From the NCBI RefSeq assembly GCF_041915215.1, contig NZ_JAYSBV010000014.1: 64,000 nucleotides of DNA. One strand, written 5' to 3'. The first letter of the stretch is position 1. Every line of letters starts with the position of its first letter. This stretch comes from Zoogloea sp021286885. Its GTDB lineage: Bacteria; Pseudomonadota; Gammaproteobacteria; Burkholderiales; Rhodocyclaceae. The position numbers and the translations under genes were made by a program. The notes beneath the pieces were generated by a model. That model was not told where the DNA came from. It ran no database searches and saw nothing but the letters and a program-made list of their open reading frames with translations. Below are positions 34,388 through 42,244 of this stretch, in pieces.

Positions 34388-34487
34388 TTTTGCCGGTGAT
34401 CCAGACCGGATGTCTGCCTCACCCTTCATTTCCCGCCCCCTCCATCCGTAATCAGACCTGTTACGTTCCCGTCAAAATGGTCTGATC

Positions 34488-36242
34488 ATGAAGCGTCCCC
34501 AACGGATACGCCTGGGCGAGGTGTTGTTGCAGCAAGGTTTGCTGACCCAGGTGCAGCTTGAGGCCGCGCTGGATGAGCAGCAGCGCAGCGGGCGCAAGCT
34601 GGGGCGGGTGCTGGTGGAGAGTGGCTATCTCAGCGAGGCGGTGCTGGGGGAGGCGCTGGCGCGCCAGTTGGGGGTGAAATTTGTGGATCTGCAGAACTTT
34701 GGCCCCCGGGCCGAGGTGGTGCAGCTCTTGCCCGAGGCCCAGGCCCGGCGTTTCCGGGCGCTGGTGCTGGACGATACGGGCGATGCCCTGTGGGTGGGGA
34801 TGGCGGATCCGACGGATCTGTTCGCCTACGATGAGTTGGCCCGCTTGCTCAAGCGGGATCTGGAACTGGCGGTGGTGGGGGAGGGGGCGCTGCTGGCGGC
34901 GCTGGATCGCCTGTATCACCGGGCGGGCGAAATCCAGGGGCTGGCGAGTGCCTTGAGCGCCGAGCTGCGCGACGAGGCCACCGATCTGGCCGATCTGTTC
35001 GGCAAGGGCTCGGGCCAGGAAGATGCGCCAGTGGTGCGCCTGCTCCAGACGGTGTTTGAAGAGGCGGTGCGGCTGCGGGCTTCCGACATCCATGTGGAGC
35101 CCCAGGAGCGCAGCCTGCGCATCCGCTTTCGGATCGACGGGGTGCTGCATGTGCAGACCGAGACCGACAGCAAGATCGCCCCGGCGGTGGCCCTGCGCCT
35201 CAAGCTGATGTCGGGACTGGATATTTCCGAAAAGCGTCTACCCCAGGATGGGCGCTTCCAGATGGGGTTGCGCGGGGCCACGGTGGACGTGCGGATTTCC
35301 ACCCTGCCGGGCCAGTTTGGCGAATCGGTGGTGATGCGTCTGCTCAACCAGAGCACAGCCCTGGTGGGGCTGGACGGCACCGGCATGGCGCCGGAGATGC
35401 TCGCCCGGCTGCGCCGGATTGCGCGGCGCTCCAGCGGTATCATCCTCGTCACCGGCCCCACCGGGAGCGGCAAGACCACCACCCTGTATGCGCTCCTGGC
35501 GGAGCTGAACAGCCCTGAACGCAAGATCATCACGGTGGAAGATCCGGTGGAATACCGGCTGGCCGGGATCAATCAGGTGCAGGTGCAGGACAAGATAGAT
35601 CTGAGCTTCGAGCGGGTGCTGCGCGCCGCCCTGCGTCAGGATCCGGATGTGATCCTGGTGGGGGAAATGCGCGACCGGGCCACCGCCGAAATCGGCATGC
35701 GGGCCGCCATGACCGGCCACCTGGTGCTCTCCACGCTCCACACCAACGATGCGCTGTCCACCCCCATCCGGCTGATGGACATGGGCGTGCCGCGCTTCAT
35801 GGTGGCCCTCTCGGTACAGGTGGTGCTGGCCCAGCGCCTGGTGCGCAAGCTCTGCCCCCAGTGTGCGGCGCCGGAGCCCCTGGCAGCGGTGGAGCGGGCC
35901 TGGCTGCGCCAGGAGCTGGGGGATGGGGTCGATCAATATCGCTTCCGGCGCGGGAGCGGCTGCCACATCTGCGCCAATCAGGGCTATAGCGGGCGGGTGG
36001 GCATTCACGAAATGCTGGAGATGACGCCGGCCCTGGTGGAGGCGGCCAATCAGGCCGATGGCCGGGCCTTCATCGAAGCCGGGCGGGCCCAGCTCCAGGG
36101 GCGCACCCTGCGGGCGGCGGCGGTGCGCCTGGCGGTGCAGGGCATCACCTCGGTGGAGGAGGCCATGCGCGTCACCAGCACCCAGGCGGATGACGAGGCC
36201 ACCGAAGCCGGCCCGGTTCCGGACGATCATGGCGGACTTTGA
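34488..36242 (+). CDS. mshE: MSHA pilus assembly ATPase MshE (GspE/PilB family)
   Basis: The protein has 584 residues. An MshEN/T2SSE N-terminal domain (residues 1-150: RIRLGEVLLQQGLLTQVQLE, ELARLLKRDLELAVV) belongs to the type that can bind cyclic-di-GMP. The ATPase domain has Walker A GPTGSGKTTTLYALL, an Asp-box region EDPVEYRLAGINQVQV, Walker B DPDVILVGEMRD and a His-box HLVLSTLHTNDA. A zinc-type Cys tetrad, CPQC ... CHIC, lies near residues 461-490. It powers pilin polymerisation at the inner membrane. It overlaps mshG by 14 bases. Confidence 0.93.
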   Translation: MKRPQRIRLGEVLLQQGLLTQVQLEAALDEQQRSGRKLGRVLVESGYLSEAVLGEALARQLGVKFVDLQNFGPRAEVVQLLPEAQARRFRALVLDDTGDALWVGMADPTDLFAYDELARLLKRDLELAVVGEGALLAALDRLYHRAGEIQGLASALSAELRDEATDLADLFGKGSGQEDAPVVRLLQTVFEEAVRLRASDIHVEPQERSLRIRFRIDGVLHVQTETDSKIAPAVALRLKLMSGLDISEKRLPQDGRFQMGLRGATVDVRISTLPGQFGESVVMRLLNQSTALVGLDGTGMAPEMLARLRRIARRSSGIILVTGPTGSGKTTTLYALLAELNSPERKIITVEDPVEYRLAGINQVQVQDKIDLSFERVLRAALRQDPDVILVGEMRDRATAEIGMRAAMTGHLVLSTLHTNDALSTPIRLMDMGVPRFMVALSVQVVLAQRLVRKLCPQCAAPEPLAAVERAWLRQELGDGVDQYRFRRGSGCHICANQGYSGRVGIHEMLEMTPALVEAANQADGRAFIEAGRAQLQGRTLRAAAVRLAVQGITSVEEAMRVTSTQADDEATEAGPVPDDHGGL

Positions 36243-37464
36243 TTACACCGCTCGGGACGGGCAGGGGGCGGCGCTCACGGGGCGGCTGGAGGCTTCCAGC
36301 GCCCAGGCGGCCGCCGAGCAGCTCCAGGCCCGGGGGCTGATTCCGGTGATGGTGCGGGCGGCGCGCCCGAACGCGGCGGAGAGCCTCAACCTGTGGCTGG
36401 CCCGGCTGGGGAGCCGGAGCGTATCGACCGAATCCCTGATGCTGTTCAGCCGCCAGATGAACACCCTGCTGCGTTCGGGAGTGCCTATCATCCGGGCCCT
36501 GCGCGGGATGCAGGATTCGGCCTCCGACAAGCGCCTGGGCGAAACCCTGGGCGAGGTGCGCCAGTCCCTGGAGTCGGGCCGGGAGCTGGCGGCGGCCCTG
36601 GCCCGCCACCCCCGGGTGTTCTCGCCGTTTTACGTGGCCATGGTGCGGATTGGCGAGGTGACGGGGCGGCTGGATGCAATCTTCGACCGGCTGTTCGTGC
36701 ACCTGGAGTTCGACAAGTTCATGGTGGATCAGGTGAAGGCCGCCCTGCGTTACCCCAGCTTCGTGCTGGGCGTCATGGCGGCGGCCCTGGTGGTGGTGAA
36801 TATCTGGGTGGTGCCCGCGTTTGCCCAGATCTTTGCCGGGATGGGGGCGGAGCTGCCCTTGCTCACCCGGTTTTTGCTGGGGGTGTCCCGCTTCATGATC
36901 GAGGGCTGGTATCTGCTGCTGGCCGGCGCCATCGGGGGCTATCTGGGCTTCCGGGTGTGGAGCGGCCTGCCCCGGGGGCGTCTCGTGTGGGATCGCTTCA
37001 AGCTGCGTCTGCCGGTGATGGGCAAGATCATCCTGAAGGCCACCCTGGCCCGCTTTGCGCGCAGCTTTGCGCTGGCGGTGAAAAGCGGGGTGCCCATCGT
37101 CCAGGCTCTGGGGGTGGTGGCGGCCACCGTGGATAACGCCTACATCGGCCAGCGCATTGAGGGCATGCGGGATGGGCTGGAGCGGGGCGAGAGCATGCTC
37201 AAGGGCGCCATCGGCACCCAGGTGTTCACCCCGGTGGTGCTCCAGATGATCGCGGTGGGGGAGGAATCCGGTGCCCTGGACGAGCTGCTGGATGAAATCG
37301 GCGGGCTCTATCAGCGCGAAGTGGAATACGAGCTGAAAACCCTGGCCAGCCAGATCGAGCCGATTCTGGTGGTGGCCCTGGGGATCATGATGCTCATCAT
37401 GGCCCTGGGCATCTTCATGCCCATCTGGGACCTGGGGCGTCTGGCCCTCAAGGGAGGCGGCTGA
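36229..37464 (+). CDS. mshG: MSHA pilus inner-membrane platform protein MshG (GspF/PilC family)
   Basis: The protein has 411 residues from the ATG at 36229; the longer open frame upstream is inside mshE. It begins with the family start FDYTARDGQGAALTGRLEA. Two GspF domains follow (LMLFSRQMNTLLRSGVPIIRAL; LARFARSFALAVKSGVPIVQAL) with three membrane helices, the last at IEPILVVALGIMMLIMALGIF. It couples the MshE motor to pilin insertion. Confidence 0.93.
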   Translation: MADFDYTARDGQGAALTGRLEASSAQAAAEQLQARGLIPVMVRAARPNAAESLNLWLARLGSRSVSTESLMLFSRQMNTLLRSGVPIIRALRGMQDSASDKRLGETLGEVRQSLESGRELAAALARHPRVFSPFYVAMVRIGEVTGRLDAIFDRLFVHLEFDKFMVDQVKAALRYPSFVLGVMAAALVVVNIWVVPAFAQIFAGMGAELPLLTRFLLGVSRFMIEGWYLLLAGAIGGYLGFRVWSGLPRGRLVWDRFKLRLPVMGKIILKATLARFARSFALAVKSGVPIVQALGVVAATVDNAYIGQRIEGMRDGLERGESMLKGAIGTQVFTPVVLQMIAVGEESGALDELLDEIGGLYQREVEYELKTLASQIEPILVVALGIMMLIMALGIFMPIWDLGRLALKGGG

Positions 37465-37465
37465 G

Positions 37466-37942
37466 ATGCAGCGGCGCTGGCGCCTGGGGTCGGTGGAGTT
37501 TGTCACCAGCATGGCGGTGATTGCGGTGTGCATGGCGGTGCTGCTCAACCGGATTTCGGCCTACCAGGAGCTGGCGGAGAAAACCCGGGTGGAGTTGACC
37601 ATCACCCAGGTCCGCACCGGGCTGCGCTATGCCCAGATGGATGCGCTGCTGCATCACCAGGACATCCCTGTGGATGCCTGGCTGGCGCGTAATCCCATGG
37701 CCTGGCTGGCCCAGCCGCCTGCGGATTACCACGGGGCCGTGGCCGCGTTGCCCCGCCCCCCGGAGCAGGGCTGGTATTACCTGAGCGATCAGCATGCGCT
37801 GGTGTATCTGCCCCGGTTTCATGCCCATTTGGATCGTCGGCTTGATGAGCGCCCTCCGCGCTTGATCTGGCAATTGCAGGCCGGGCCCAGTCTGCGCCCG
37901 GAAACAGTGGAGCTGGTGGCACGTCCTTACCAGTGGTTTTGA
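37466..37942 (+). CDS. mshF: MSHA biogenesis protein MshF-like
   Basis: The 158-residue protein lies one base after mshG. One N-terminal membrane helix (VEFVTSMAVIAVCMAVLLNRI) is followed by a helical segment (QVRTGLRYAQMDALLHHQ) and a small periplasmic domain with NPMAWLAQPPADYHG and GWYYLSDQHALVYLPRF. There is no prepilin cleavage site. Position between mshG and the pilin gene, and length, fit MshF. Its molecular role is not established; it may be a pilus-assembly accessory. Confidence 0.75.
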   Translation: MQRRWRLGSVEFVTSMAVIAVCMAVLLNRISAYQELAEKTRVELTITQVRTGLRYAQMDALLHHQDIPVDAWLARNPMAWLAQPPADYHGAVAALPRPPEQGWYYLSDQHALVYLPRFHAHLDRRLDERPPRLIWQLQAGPSLRPETVELVARPYQWF

Positions 37943-38055
37943 ATCCTTGCCTGGAAATCTCAATTCCTCCCGGGCCGCTGCCGTTACAGATAACAGGCCA
38001 CGGGTTTGCCTGGAGCAGCCCATTAACCGACGAACCTGTGATTTCCTGTGAGGCG

Positions 38056-38475
38056 ATGATGATGATGCGTGCGCATGCTCAAAAGGGTTTTACCCTGATT
38101 GAACTGGTGGTGGTGATCGTGATTCTGGGCATTCTGGCCGCCGTGGCGGTGCCCAAGTTTGTAGATCTGTCGGCTGATGCCGGCGACGCTGCCGCCCAGG
38201 GGGTGGCCGGGGGGCTGACTTCCGCCTCGGCCCTCAACTACGCGACTTCGGTGGCTCGGGGGGCGAGTGGCACCGGGGTGGTCACCGTCAAGAGCGGGGG
38301 CGCTTGCTCCACCGTGGCGGCCAGCCTGCTGAGCGGCGGGGTGCCCACCAATATCACCGTGACGGGTACGCTGGCCTGCAGCGGTGCGGGCGTCACCGAT
38401 ACCAACTGCCTGGTGTCCCATTCCAAGGGCACGGCGGGTAAGACGGTGGCGGCCACCCTGACCTGCACCCAGTAA
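38056..38475 (+). CDS. mshA: Type IV major pilin-like protein MshA
   Basis: The protein has 139 residues from the first of four consecutive ATG codons; GTGAGGC lies just upstream. The short leader ends in AQKG, and cleavage before FTLIELVVVIVILGILAAVAVPKF is expected, giving a class IV pilin helix with Glu5. The soluble part is rich in Gly, Ala and Thr and has four Cys residues (GGACS, LACSG, TNCLV, LTCTQ). It is the best candidate for the main MSHA pilin, although assignment as MshA rather than MshB is by context. A 113-base gap before it may hold its own promoter. Confidence 0.88.
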   Translation: MMMMRAHAQKGFTLIELVVVIVILGILAAVAVPKFVDLSADAGDAAAQGVAGGLTSASALNYATSVARGASGTGVVTVKSGGACSTVAASLLSGGVPTNITVTGTLACSGAGVTDTNCLVSHSKGTAGKTVAATLTCTQ

Positions 38476-38491
38476 GCCCCGGGCCCGCATC

Positions 38492-38947
38492 ATGGGCCGA
38501 CGCGATGGGCGGGGCTACACCCTGCTGGAGCTGGTGGCCGTGATGTTGCTGACGGCCACCCTGGCGGTGGTGATTCTGCCCCGCTTTGCCGATCAGACCA
38601 GCTTTGCCAGCCGGGGCTATGCCGACACCCTGAAGGCCAGTCTTCAGCACGCCCGCCGCACCGCCATTGCCCAGCGCCGCACTGCCTGCGTGAGCCTGAG
38701 CGGCAGTGTGCTCAGCATGCGCATCAGCAGCGCGCCGGCTTCGGCCAGTTGCGACCTGCCCCTGGCCGATCCGGTGGGCGGCGGCGCCCTCAGCCTCAGC
38801 CCGCCCAATGGGGTCAGCATCCGCATGAGCCCGGCGAGTTTCAGTTTTGATCCCCAGGGGCGGCCTTCTGCGGCGGTGAGTTTCGCCATCGGCGGCAGCC
38901 CGGCCCGAACCCTGGTGGTGGAGGCGGAGAGCGGCCATGTCCATTGA
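38492..38947 (+). CDS. mshC: Minor pseudopilin MshC
   Basis: The 151-residue protein has a basic leader MGRRDGRG followed by YTLLELVAVMLLTATLAVVILPRF. The cleaved residue is Tyr rather than Phe, and Glu5 is kept. The globular part starts with FASRGYADTLKASLQHARRTAIAQR, typical of GspH/MshC-like minor pilins. It is 16 bases after mshA and overlaps mshD by 11 bases. It probably primes pilus assembly. Confidence 0.83.
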   Translation: MGRRDGRGYTLLELVAVMLLTATLAVVILPRFADQTSFASRGYADTLKASLQHARRTAIAQRRTACVSLSGSVLSMRISSAPASASCDLPLADPVGGGALSLSPPNGVSIRMSPASFSFDPQGRPSAAVSFAIGGSPARTLVVEAESGHVH

Positions 38948-39488
38948 TGCAGGTTGTTTGGGCCGGTACCAGCGGGGCGTGACCCTCATCGAGCTGATCG
39001 TGTTTGTGGTGATCGTGGCGGTGGGGCTGGCAGGCGTGCTGGTGGCCTACAGCCAGACGGTGCGCGGCTCCGCCGATCCGATGCTGCGCCGCCAGGCTCT
39101 GGCGGTGGCCGAAGCCCTGCTCGAAGAGGTGCGCCGGGCAGCCTTCAGCTGGTGCGATGTGCAGGATGCGGCCGCTGAAAGCGCTACTTCGGCAGCGACG
39201 TGCGCCAGCCTCCCCGAAGCCCTGGGCCCCGAGGCGGGCAATACCCGCCCCTACGATAACGTGAACGATTACCAGGGCTACGCCATGCGCGGGATCACCG
39301 ATCAGGCGGGCCAGCCCTTGCCCGGCCTGGAGAACTACCAGGCCAGCATCAGCATCCAGGCGGCGGCCCTGGGGAGCGTGCCGGCTTCGGAAGCCCTGCG
39401 CATCCAGGTGAGCGTGACCGCGCCAGATGGGCAAACCTACATTCTGGAAGGCTGGCGAACCCGCTATGCGCCCAACGCCCTGCCCTGA
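38937..39488 (+). CDS. mshD: Minor pseudopilin MshD
   Basis: The 183-residue protein has leader ...GRYQRG and mature start VTLIELIVFVVIVAVGLAGVL with Glu5. The segment RGSADPMLRRQALAVAEALLEEV and a Cys-containing insert (SWCDVQDAA, ATCASLPE) are as in MshD proteins. The ends overlap mshC and mshO. It is a minor component expected at the pilus tip. Confidence 0.84.
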   Translation: MSIDAGCLGRYQRGVTLIELIVFVVIVAVGLAGVLVAYSQTVRGSADPMLRRQALAVAEALLEEVRRAAFSWCDVQDAAAESATSAATCASLPEALGPEAGNTRPYDNVNDYQGYAMRGITDQAGQPLPGLENYQASISIQAAALGSVPASEALRIQVSVTAPDGQTYILEGWRTRYAPNALP

Positions 39489-40281
39489 AGTCCCGCTCAA
39501 GTGCCAGGGCTTCACCCTGATCGAGATGGTGGTGACCCTGAGCGTGCTCGGCATTGTGGCGGGTATGGTGGCGGTGTTTGTGCGGGCACCCATCCAGGCC
39601 TATGCCGACACCAGCCAGCGGGTGGCCTTGGTGGATCTGGCCGATGCCACGCTGCAGCGCATGGCCCGGGATGTGCGCACCGCCCTGCCCAACAGCCTGC
39701 GGGTGGGGGCGGCCGGGAGCGTGGTGTATCTGGAATTCATCGCAACCAGCGGTGCGGGCCGTTACCGGGCTTCCCTCGCGGGAGACGGGAGCGGCAATCT
39801 GCTGGACTTCACCGGGGCGGACACCAGCTTCGACATTCTAGGCCCGGTGCCGGACGTGCCCAGCGGCGCAGCGCTGGTGGTGATGAACCTGGGCAGCGGC
39901 TCTGATGCGGATGCCTATGCGGGCAGCAACCGGGCTGCCATCAGCGGCCTGAGCGGCAGCGTGCTGAGCTTTGCCAGCTTTCTGTTTCCGTACGAATCGC
40001 CGGCCCGGCGCTTTTTTGTGGCCACGGGCCCGGTGACCTACGCGTGTGATACGGCGGGGGGCACCCTGTATCGGATCAGCGGCTACGCCTATGGGGCCAG
40101 CCAGCCCACCCCGCCCCTGGGCGGGAGCAGTGCTTTGGTGGTGGATCAGGTGGCCGGCTGCAGTTTCAGCTTTGATGCGCTGGCGAGCCGCAGCGGCATG
40201 CTCAGCATGAGCCTCAGTCTGGCCAGTGGCGCCGAAAGCATCCGGCTGTTCCGGCAGGTGGCGGTGGACAATGCGCCCTGA
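39466..40281 (+). CDS. mshO: Minor pseudopilin MshO
   Basis: The protein has 271 residues from the ATG at 39466, which gives a leader ending KCQG before FTLIEMVVTLSVLGIVAGMVAVFV; the further upstream open frame lies inside mshD. YADTSQRVALVDLADATLQRMARDVR resembles GspJ/MshO. A large beta-rich domain follows. It overlaps mshD by 23 bases and mshP by 11 bases. Confidence 0.84.
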   Translation: MRPTPCPEVPLKCQGFTLIEMVVTLSVLGIVAGMVAVFVRAPIQAYADTSQRVALVDLADATLQRMARDVRTALPNSLRVGAAGSVVYLEFIATSGAGRYRASLAGDGSGNLLDFTGADTSFDILGPVPDVPSGAALVVMNLGSGSDADAYAGSNRAAISGLSGSVLSFASFLFPYESPARRFFVATGPVTYACDTAGGTLYRISGYAYGASQPTPPLGGSSALVVDQVAGCSFSFDALASRSGMLSMSLSLASGAESIRLFRQVAVDNAP

Positions 40282-40714
40282 GCGCTGCTCCCCCGCGTGG
40301 CGTAGCGCTGGCCTGGCCCTGCCGGCGGCCATCTTCATCCTGGTCATCCTGAGCGGGCTGGCGGTGTTTCTGGTTCGCATGGCCAGCTTGCGCCAAGCAG
40401 GCATGGCCCAGGAGTTTCTGGCCAGCCGGGCCTATCAGGCCGCCCGCAGTGGGCTGGAGTGGGGCTTCTACCAGGGTCTGCGCCAGGGGAGTTGCAGTGG
40501 CACCCAGAGCTTCAATGCGGGAGGCGGGCTGGCGGAGTTCACCATCACGGTGGTGGCCACGAGCCAGCGCTATAACGAGGCGGGCAGCACCCTCAGCATC
40601 TGCCAGGTGGTGGCTACCGCCTGCAACCAGCCCCAGGCCGGCGCCTGCCCGGGCACGGCGGGGGCGGCCTTCTACGCCGAGCGTCAATTGCGCGCCAGCT
40701 TCCCTTATCCCTGA
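40271..40714 (+). CDS. mshP: MSHA biogenesis protein MshP
   Basis: The 147-residue protein starts at 40271. One N-terminal membrane helix (GLALPAAIFILVILSGLAVFLV) is preceded by basic residues and lacks the canonical Phe-Thr-Leu-Ile-Glu. The soluble part (ARSGLEWGFYQGLRQGSC, STLSICQVVATAC) resembles MshP/PilX-like minor pilins. It is the last gene of the MSHA unit and is followed by a hairpin. Confidence 0.78.
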   Translation: MRPERCSPAWRSAGLALPAAIFILVILSGLAVFLVRMASLRQAGMAQEFLASRAYQAARSGLEWGFYQGLRQGSCSGTQSFNAGGGLAEFTITVVATSQRYNEAGSTLSICQVVATACNQPQAGACPGTAGAAFYAERQLRASFPYP

Positions 40715-40739
40715 GCCCGGGTGTCGCGCAAACCCGGGC
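40715..40739 (+). terminator. Hairpin after mshP, possible terminator
   Basis: GCCCGGGT (40715-40722) pairs perfectly with ACCCGGGC (40732-40739) across a 9-base loop, starting at the base after the mshP stop. It lacks a T-run, so it may act through Rho or only protect the message end. Confidence 0.35.
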
Positions 40740-40746
40740 GGGCGCC

Positions 40747-40775
40747 TTGGCACCCTCGGGGGCGGGCACTACAAT
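40747..40775 (+). promoter_or_regulatory. Sigma-70 promoter of ubiCA
   Basis: TTGGCA (40747-40752) and TACAAT (40770-40775) are separated by exactly 17 bases. The predicted start is near 40782, giving a leader of about 26 bases before the ubiC ATG. Confidence 0.65.
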
Positions 40776-40807
40776 CGGGCGCCTGCGCGTTTCCTTCCCC
40801 CTGCAAC

Positions 40808-41362
40808 ATGACTCTCGCCCATTTTCCGGGACGTGATCCGTTCCGGATGGCGGCCTGGCAGGCTCCGCACCCAATGCGGGGCTGGCTGACCGATGACCAT
40901 TCCCTGACCGCCCGCATCCGCGCCCGTTGTGCGCACTTCAGCCTGCGCCTGGTGTTCCAGGGCAAGGGCCCGGCCCTGCCCGATGAGCGGGCCGCCCTGG
41001 GGGGCGTGCCCCACGGGGATGTCTGGCACCGGGATGTGCTGCTGCTGGCGGATGGGGTGCCGGTGGTGTTTGCGCGTTCGCTGGTGGCGGGGCCGGTGGT
41101 GCCCCCCGCCTGGCATCTGGTGCGCCATTTGGGCGGTCGGCCCCTGGCGGCGGTGCTGTTTGACGATCCTCGAGTCCGCCGTTCGCCCCTGGAGGCGGGC
41201 CGGCTGGATGCCCGGGACCGGCGCTGGCATCAGGCCTGCGCGGCCCTGGGGGAAACACGCTTGCCGCCCTTGTGGGCCCGGCGCTCGGCCTTTGTGCGCC
41301 ACCAGGAGCCTTTGTTGATCACCGAAATCTTTCTGCCTGCCATCCGGAGTCTGCGTCCATGA
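40808..41362 (+). CDS. ubiC: Chorismate lyase UbiC
   Basis: The protein has 184 residues from the ATG at 40808. The UbiC fold is recognisable from MRGWLTDDHSLTARIRARC at the start, the dimer/active-site region DVLLLADGVPVVFARSLV and the C-terminal LPPLWARRSAFVRHQEPLLITEIFLP. It converts chorismate to 4-hydroxybenzoate, the ubiquinone ring precursor. It overlaps ubiA by 4 bases, as is common. Confidence 0.9.
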   Translation: MTLAHFPGRDPFRMAAWQAPHPMRGWLTDDHSLTARIRARCAHFSLRLVFQGKGPALPDERAALGGVPHGDVWHRDVLLLADGVPVVFARSLVAGPVVPPAWHLVRHLGGRPLAAVLFDDPRVRRSPLEAGRLDARDRRWHQACAALGETRLPPLWARRSAFVRHQEPLLITEIFLPAIRSLRP

Positions 41363-42240
41363 GCGCCCTGAGCCTGAACCAACGCCTCGTCGAGTACAAG
41401 AAGCTGATGCGCCTCGACAAGCCCATCGGCATTCTGCTGTTGCTGTGGCCCACCCTGTGGGCCCTGTGGGTGGCGGCAGACGGGCGCCCGGCCCTGCTGC
41501 ATGTGCTGATTTTTGTGCTCGGCACGGTGTTGATGCGCTCGGCAGGCTGCGTCATCAACGATTACGCCGACCGGGATTTTGACGGCCATGTGGAACGCAC
41601 CAAGGAGCGCCCCCTGGCCGCCAAGCGGGTCAGCACCAAGGAGGCGCTGCTGCTGGCGGCGGGGCTCTCGCTGCTGTCGTTTGTGCTGGTGCTGCCCCTG
41701 AATGGGCTGACCATTGCCCTCAGCGTGCCGGCGGTGTTCCTGGCGGGCAGTTATCCCTTTACCAAGCGTTTCCTGGCGATTCCCCAGGCTTATCTGGGCA
41801 TCGCGTTCGGGTTTGGGATCCCCATGGCCTTCGCCGCCGCCCAGGCTACGGTGCCGCTGGAAGCCTGGGTGATGCTGGTGGCGAATGTGTTCTGGGCGGT
41901 GGCTTACGATACCGAGTACGCCATGGTGGACAGGCCCGATGACCTGAAAATCGGCATCAAGACCTCGGCCATCACCTTTGGCCGGTTTGATGTGCTGGCC
42001 GTGATGCTGTGCTACCTCGCCACCCTGCTGCTGCTGGGTTGGGTGGGCCTGGCGGGTGGGCGCGGCTGGCCGTTTGGGGCCGGGCTGGCGGTGGCGGCCG
42101 GGCTCATGGTGTACCACTACACCCTGATCCGCCACCGGGAGCGGGGCCCCTGCTTCAAGGCGTTTCTGCACAACAACTGGGTGGGCGCCGCGATCTTTGC
42201 CGGCTGGGCCCTGGATTACCTGCTCCGCCCGGTGGTCTGA
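41359..42240 (+). CDS. ubiA: 4-hydroxybenzoate octaprenyltransferase UbiA
   Basis: This is a 293-residue membrane protein with about nine helices. It carries the two Asp-rich prenyl-diphosphate motifs NDYADRDFDGHVERTKERPL (near residue 68) and DTEYAMVDRPDDLKIGIKTS (near 190). It attaches the isoprenoid tail to 4-hydroxybenzoate in ubiquinone synthesis. The start is the ATG overlapping the ubiC stop. It converges with waaA four bases later. Confidence 0.95.
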   Translation: MSALSLNQRLVEYKKLMRLDKPIGILLLLWPTLWALWVAADGRPALLHVLIFVLGTVLMRSAGCVINDYADRDFDGHVERTKERPLAAKRVSTKEALLLAAGLSLLSFVLVLPLNGLTIALSVPAVFLAGSYPFTKRFLAIPQAYLGIAFGFGIPMAFAAAQATVPLEAWVMLVANVFWAVAYDTEYAMVDRPDDLKIGIKTSAITFGRFDVLAVMLCYLATLLLLGWVGLAGGRGWPFGAGLAVAAGLMVYHYTLIRHRERGPCFKAFLHNNWVGAAIFAGWALDYLLRPVV

Positions 42241-42244
42241 GCCT

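Noticed and set aside
37917..37932. Possible sigma-54 promoter (TGGCAC-N5-TACCA) for the mshA pilin
   Set aside because: The -12 element deviates from TTGCA and the site lies inside mshF, more than 120 bases from the pilin start. Support is too weak.
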